Shown: piece after piece, positions 59,358 through 64,000 of the stretch
Position numbering within the stretch: the first letter of the stretch is position 1
Layout: the number at the start of each line of letters is the position of its first letter
DNA from: Nageia nagi
Lineage: Eukaryota; Pinophyta
Direction of reading: 5' to 3'
Assembly (NCBI GenBank): GCA_050084985.1
Contig: JBITNC010000001.1
Location: 112,964,001-113,028,000 of the forward strand
Length of the DNA: 64,000 nucleotides
Program-made: the position numbers and the translations under genes
Notes under the pieces: generated by a model
Told to the model about the DNA's origin: nothing
Databases searched by the model: none
Seen by the model: the letters and a program-made list of their open reading frames with translations, nothing else

Positions 59358-62300
59358 CTCCCTCTTTCTACTAAGATCATGTATGAAGATTATTTGCAAT
59401 AAGGATTAATTGATTTAAGTATAATTCAATAGCTAGGTAAATATGATCTAAAGCCAAAGTGTAGACCTCAAATTATGCAACATACAAATATACATAATAA
59501 ATAAATGATCTACAATACATGAAGGAAGTAAATATAATACATTATATCAAGTACAACAAATATATGTGAAACATATGAATCTGATATGAAGTGTATGTAC
59601 AATTCTCAACAATAATTAGCAATGGAACTTCAGAGGATTGGGATCAAATTCATGGTGAGCTTACGATAGATCTCCATTTGCATGTATTAATGACTCGACC
59701 ACCAAAATCTAGAACATTCAATCTAGAATATGTACATCATTACCATCTTAGGATAAGCATGTTGTTGACTACATTGAATATACCAAATTGTGTTGTATGA
59801 AAAAGATAAAAAGTTTAGAGCTCATAGTATAACAATTTCTTATGATAGGTGGCATCTAAAGGCATTGTAGCTTGATGAAGATTATGACTAAAAATCACCT
59901 ATCAGAGTTCTTATCATATCAAAGTGTTTTGATTTGTGGAGGTCTACCTATTACACTCACATATATATCCTACAAGGACATAAAAAGGAGTGAAGGATGA
60001 CCTCTAGCAATAATATAATCATTGTTATATTCAAGATAATTTAAAATATAAACCATGATAAATTATATAGCATTTAATATAACACATGGTGTTGCATTTT
60101 AATATTAACTTTATCTTGATATATGTAATATTGCATTAAGTCATTTAGGAATCCTAAATATGATTTATTAAATAAATAATAAATCATTTTTAAGCATCTA
60201 CATTTTGCCCCTCTTTGGATATGAAATGAAAAGCATTGAAATTGCATAATCTAAAGAAATCTAGAGAAGAGAATAAAATTTTCAATAGTAAAGTGAACTT
60301 ACATTTTTCAATCAATATGCTAAGTATGATATGTTGTTTTTCCCCTTTTGGTCTTGCATTTCCCCTTTCTCATGCTACTTCGGGTAATCAAACCAAAAAT
60401 CAGAGTCCCTATATGAGGAGAATGTCTCTATTCGAATCCTACTCTCTTGAATAATACCTTTTTAAGAACAAACCAACATAATATCCACATAGATTACATT
60501 CCATTAAATAATAATCAATTGAAATATCAAGGATGAAATAAATAAGATACCTATTATGTCATTATGGTTAATGCAACCCATAGTTCTATTAACCATGACA
60601 TATAGACTACTATGATTGCAACTCATAATCTATGAATATCAAGCTAATGAGGTCCTTTTTAATGCCCCAATCTTGGAATAACCATGATTATTAAGCTTAT
60701 GAGAAACTTTTTAATGACTCAAGCTTGGAATAACCTATAATTGATAAGAGATTTTACTCATGGAGTGACCTTGGTCTTGAAAATATTTGTTAGCATAACA
60801 TTGAATAATATCATTTGATTCCCATGAAAATACCAAATATGCATTTGCCTTACATATAAATATTGCATATTTGATCACATTGAATTGCTTGATTTTATTA
60901 TTTTAAAAACAAACCTATGCTATTGATAACATAAATTTCATAGAATTTATCAATCATTTCTTTTGAAATTTTATTCATTATTTCCCTAGCAATGCATATT
61001 TGTGAAATAATGATATTTTCAAGTAGATATTCAAAGATTTTATAACATGCCCCATTTGCAATGTAATCATAATAAACACATATCAGTAGCAGCATGGAAA
61101 TAACCATATTAGATCTGCAATTTTTTAACGATATCCAATTGAAAGTTGAAAATGATTTTTAGCCTCTTAAAATCAAGAAATACCATTTCCATATTGCATA
61201 ATATTTTTTATGTTAATAATAATTTAGCTAACTTAGACTTGATATGCATATTATTTATTTAGCAACCATATGAACATGAGAGCAATGAATTTGATCTAGT
61301 AGGACTATGATAGTATAAATCATGTGAAAGAACCCATAATTTTACCTATTTCATATCATTGACAGCATAAAGATGATGGAGTTGATCTTCTTACAAAATA
61401 ATGCATTCAATTTGTGTTGGAAAATAATTATGCATATATTTACCCTCTCAAACTTATGTATAAATGCAAACATTAAAATTTGATATCTATATCTAATTAA
61501 ATTAGATTTTATGATTTAAAATATCCTTATTATCATCAAGTATTATCTAATTTAACCATCTATGTGCATCTAACAAAATCAAAATTGAAATATAGAATTA
61601 GAATCATTGTCTAATTTTATAAAAATCATGCTTCTAGCGGCATCTAGTTAATATAAATAATTAAGGAAAATGGGATATGATCAATTTCACTATGAACACA
61701 TAATGTAGACATTCAATATCTCAATATTTATCCTATATAATCAACATGAATTGAATTGTACAATAATTTCACATTTTGGATGCCATTACCAACATCAAAT
61801 TAACAAAAATTAGGTTTTTAGAAAGAAGTTACTACAAATTAATATAATGTCCTACATTTTCCCCACATAAACCACTATTCTATAAGCATTATTGTTTATG
61901 TATCAAAGATGATTCATTTAAGGTAGGGTTTAGTGAAAAATTAAATAAAAAGGGGTTTAAACAGTGGCATTTGACATTTTTCTCTTTACAATTTTCCTAT
62001 TTTGAGACAATGATTTTGTTGTCCAACTAGTATTTCTCTTAAGCATGATTATCATCAATTTCTTATGTGGTTTACTTTGCCTTAGCTATTGGATTTATTT
62101 ACTTTCTTTCTAAGATGGTGAATAATAGATGGTGTACAGTGGAGAGGCCCTTAACTAGGTGTTAAGGGACACATTATAGAGTATTTACAAAGCCTTCCTT
62201 TTGACCATGTGATGAGTGCTTATCCACTTCCATTTTATTTTCTTATTTCAAATTTTCATCCATACTTTGTTTGATTTAACAACCCTATAACTTTCTAGTT

Positions 62301-62404
62301 TTTATTTTTTTTCATTTTTCCTTCTTTATTTTCCCCTAGCAAGGCCATTTTGCATTTCCTTTTCATATAGTTTTGGCTAATTGCAAGTTTGAGCAATTAA
62401 TAAG
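59358..62404. other. AT-rich stretch without a gene
   Basis: No coding frame with a motif, no RNA gene and no repeat with clear ends is seen. The small frames at 60236-60454 and 60898-61107 look random. Confidence 0.55.
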
Positions 62405-63600
62405 ATGAAATTTGGGTTTTTGATTTTGCAAGAACATAAAATTCTCATTAAGAGTGGACTCATATTGATGGTGGTGTCTAAGAAGGCCAAGGGATGGCCA
62501 AGAACAAACCATGAGGATGATATCCTCATGAGATCTAGCCTGAATGACCTAGCTTTGGTTGGGAACATACAACATGACCTACATATTTTTACTACATTTG
62601 CAAAGAGGTGGTATTATTACACCAACACATTTCACCTACTCTCAAGTGAAATGACCATCACCCTTCTAGATGTGTATAGAATATGGGGAATCCCCATTCG
62701 AGGATAATTAGTGCACCATGTAGAGATTGGGAGAAATGATGACCAAAATATGTTGGATACATAGTCAACTAGAGAGGGAGACCATGATTGGAAGCATAAA
62801 TTGTCCCATTTATCAAAGGAATGCAAGTTTGCCTCTCCTACTAGGCAATTGAGGCTTTTGATTACCTCCATCATATGCACCTACTTATGCTTGAACAAGA
62901 GCGATTCAAACTTTATGTTAGGTATGGTATGGATTGTTCAAGATATTTGTATTAGAGGCACAAGGTATGTATGGGATCCCATTTTGTTAGCACATCTTTA
63001 TAGGGATTTGCATAATTTTATTTGAGTAGGTAAGTTTAACATTACCATTGCTCACTTCAGCTTGCAACAAGTGTGGGCATATGAGAAGATAGTTGTAATT
63101 CAACTAGTTGGGCTCCAAAGATTGAGGAAGGATCCTTTAGACATTACATTAACTTGTTGGTTATCCATACTATGTGGGCATAGGTACCCACAGAAACTAA
63201 AGGACAAGAGAGATGAGATCAATGGGTTACACCTAAAGGACCTAGTATGGATATCTTACACTAATTATGTTTGGGAGGAGGATACACACTATATTGCATG
63301 GGTATGATAACCATGCTTTCTCTAGACTAGGAGGAAGCTTGTGGAGTCCTATTTTCCATAGCAAGTGCTAAGGTAGTTTAGTATATGATAGGATATTCCA
63401 CCTATTCTCATTTACTATATCATACAAATGACTGAGAGAGATGTCCCCCAAGGGGGAGAGATTATACCATCTTGGAGGACCACATGGGAGGATCCATATA
63501 TAGTGGACTCCATAGAGAAAATATCTATTGATTTAGGTACTGCATCGAGATACATGGCATGGTGTGCCACCATTTAACCAACCCCATTCGGTAAGGAGGA
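62405..63600 (+). pseudogene. plant mobile domain (PMD) protein remnant
   Basis: One reading frame runs for about 1.2 kb with in-frame stops (about 62705, 62762, 63023, 63307) but no clear frameshift until late. It carries the order seen in plant mobile domains: FAKRWYYYTNTFHLLSSEMT followed by a DVYRIWGIPIRG-type segment, RLLITSIICTYL, a WDPILLAHLYRDL segment, FSLQQVWAYEKI, then LVESYFP and QVLR near 63340-63375, and RYMAWC near 63550. PMD occurs in MAIN/MAIL1-type nuclear proteins and in plant transposons. With this repeat context a transposon origin is more likely. It is not translatable as it stands. Confidence 0.75.
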
Positions 63601-64000
63601 GGATGAGGAGGTCGATGAGAATATAGTAATAGCTTTAGAGGGGTATTAGGATGAAGACCCATAAAATGTAGATAACTCCATGCATGATATAATGATACAA
63701 GAGAAGCCATCTATACCAAAACTAGGTTTAGGTACATTGGTTGAGGTATTACCTCTTATGGCAATAAGTAATACTGTATAACATACTTAACAACTTATAA
63801 ATATTTTTAGTATTTTGGGTTAGTATTGTATTGAAAATAAACTAACTTATGATATCTATGTATTTGCATGGGATTCATCTACCTAGGTTGCTACTTTAGA
63901 GGTGAATATTGAAATGCTTAGAGGCTTAAGCCATTCAAGACTATGGTTCTAAGATTGTAATCATAGCTATCGGCCCTACATTCCACACTTGTAGTGAGGG

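Overview
This window looks like a repeat-dominated nuclear segment from a seed plant with a large genome. The evidence is Ty1/copia and Ty3/gypsy LTR retrotransposons with iMet-type primer sites, a plant-type U6 gene (USE and TATA box upstream of an external Pol III promoter), a tRNA gene, degenerate CCCTAAA telomere-like tracts and a decayed plant mobile domain reading frame. The AT-rich, deeply nested and old retroelements would fit a gymnosperm, but the sequence alone does not prove that. I found no intact host protein-coding gene. The only host genes are two copies of a Pol III pair, tRNA-Thr(UGU) followed by U6 snRNA.

Layout. 1-4963 is the 3' part of a plus-strand copia element, with an unusual 49/50-bp hairpin array before its 3' LTR. 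5041-5970 holds two telomere-like tracts. 6591-12427 (unit A) and 12428-33520 (unit B) are two copies of one tandem duplication. Each starts just before the tRNA-Thr/U6 pair, runs through about 3 kb of AT-rich non-coding DNA, and enters the 3' end of the same minus-strand copia element. In unit A the copia is cut at the duplication junction. In unit B it continues to its other LTR at 40658. Unit B has since received two complete insertions: a 9.7-kb copia with 2.16-kb LTRs (12582-22249, target duplication gatag) placed 32 bp upstream of the second tRNA, and a 5.8-kb gypsy element (23015-28802, target duplication tcatc) downstream of the second U6.

40840-54970 is an old gypsy pol remnant, split by a copia element (41713-54047, target duplication ccctc). 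When the insertion is set aside, the gypsy reading frame joins across the site. That copia is itself a mosaic. It contains a second copy of the gypsy integrase tail, a copia LTR split by a 1.55-kb non-autonomous LTR element (46024-47573, target duplication tgagc), and a minus-strand copia piece fused to the plus-strand gag-pol. 56066-64000 is AT-rich, with a broken gypsy gag (58534-59357) and a plant mobile domain pseudogene (62405-63600).

History read from nesting: the minus-strand copia inserted first, then the tandem duplication occurred, then the two insertions in unit B. Most nonsense codons in the retroelement frames, and many differences between paired LTRs, look like C-to-T changes (CAA, CAG or CGA to stop; CCGG to CTGG or CCAG). 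That is what decay of methylated cytosines in silenced repeats would give. All identities and boundaries were read by eye; no alignment program was run.
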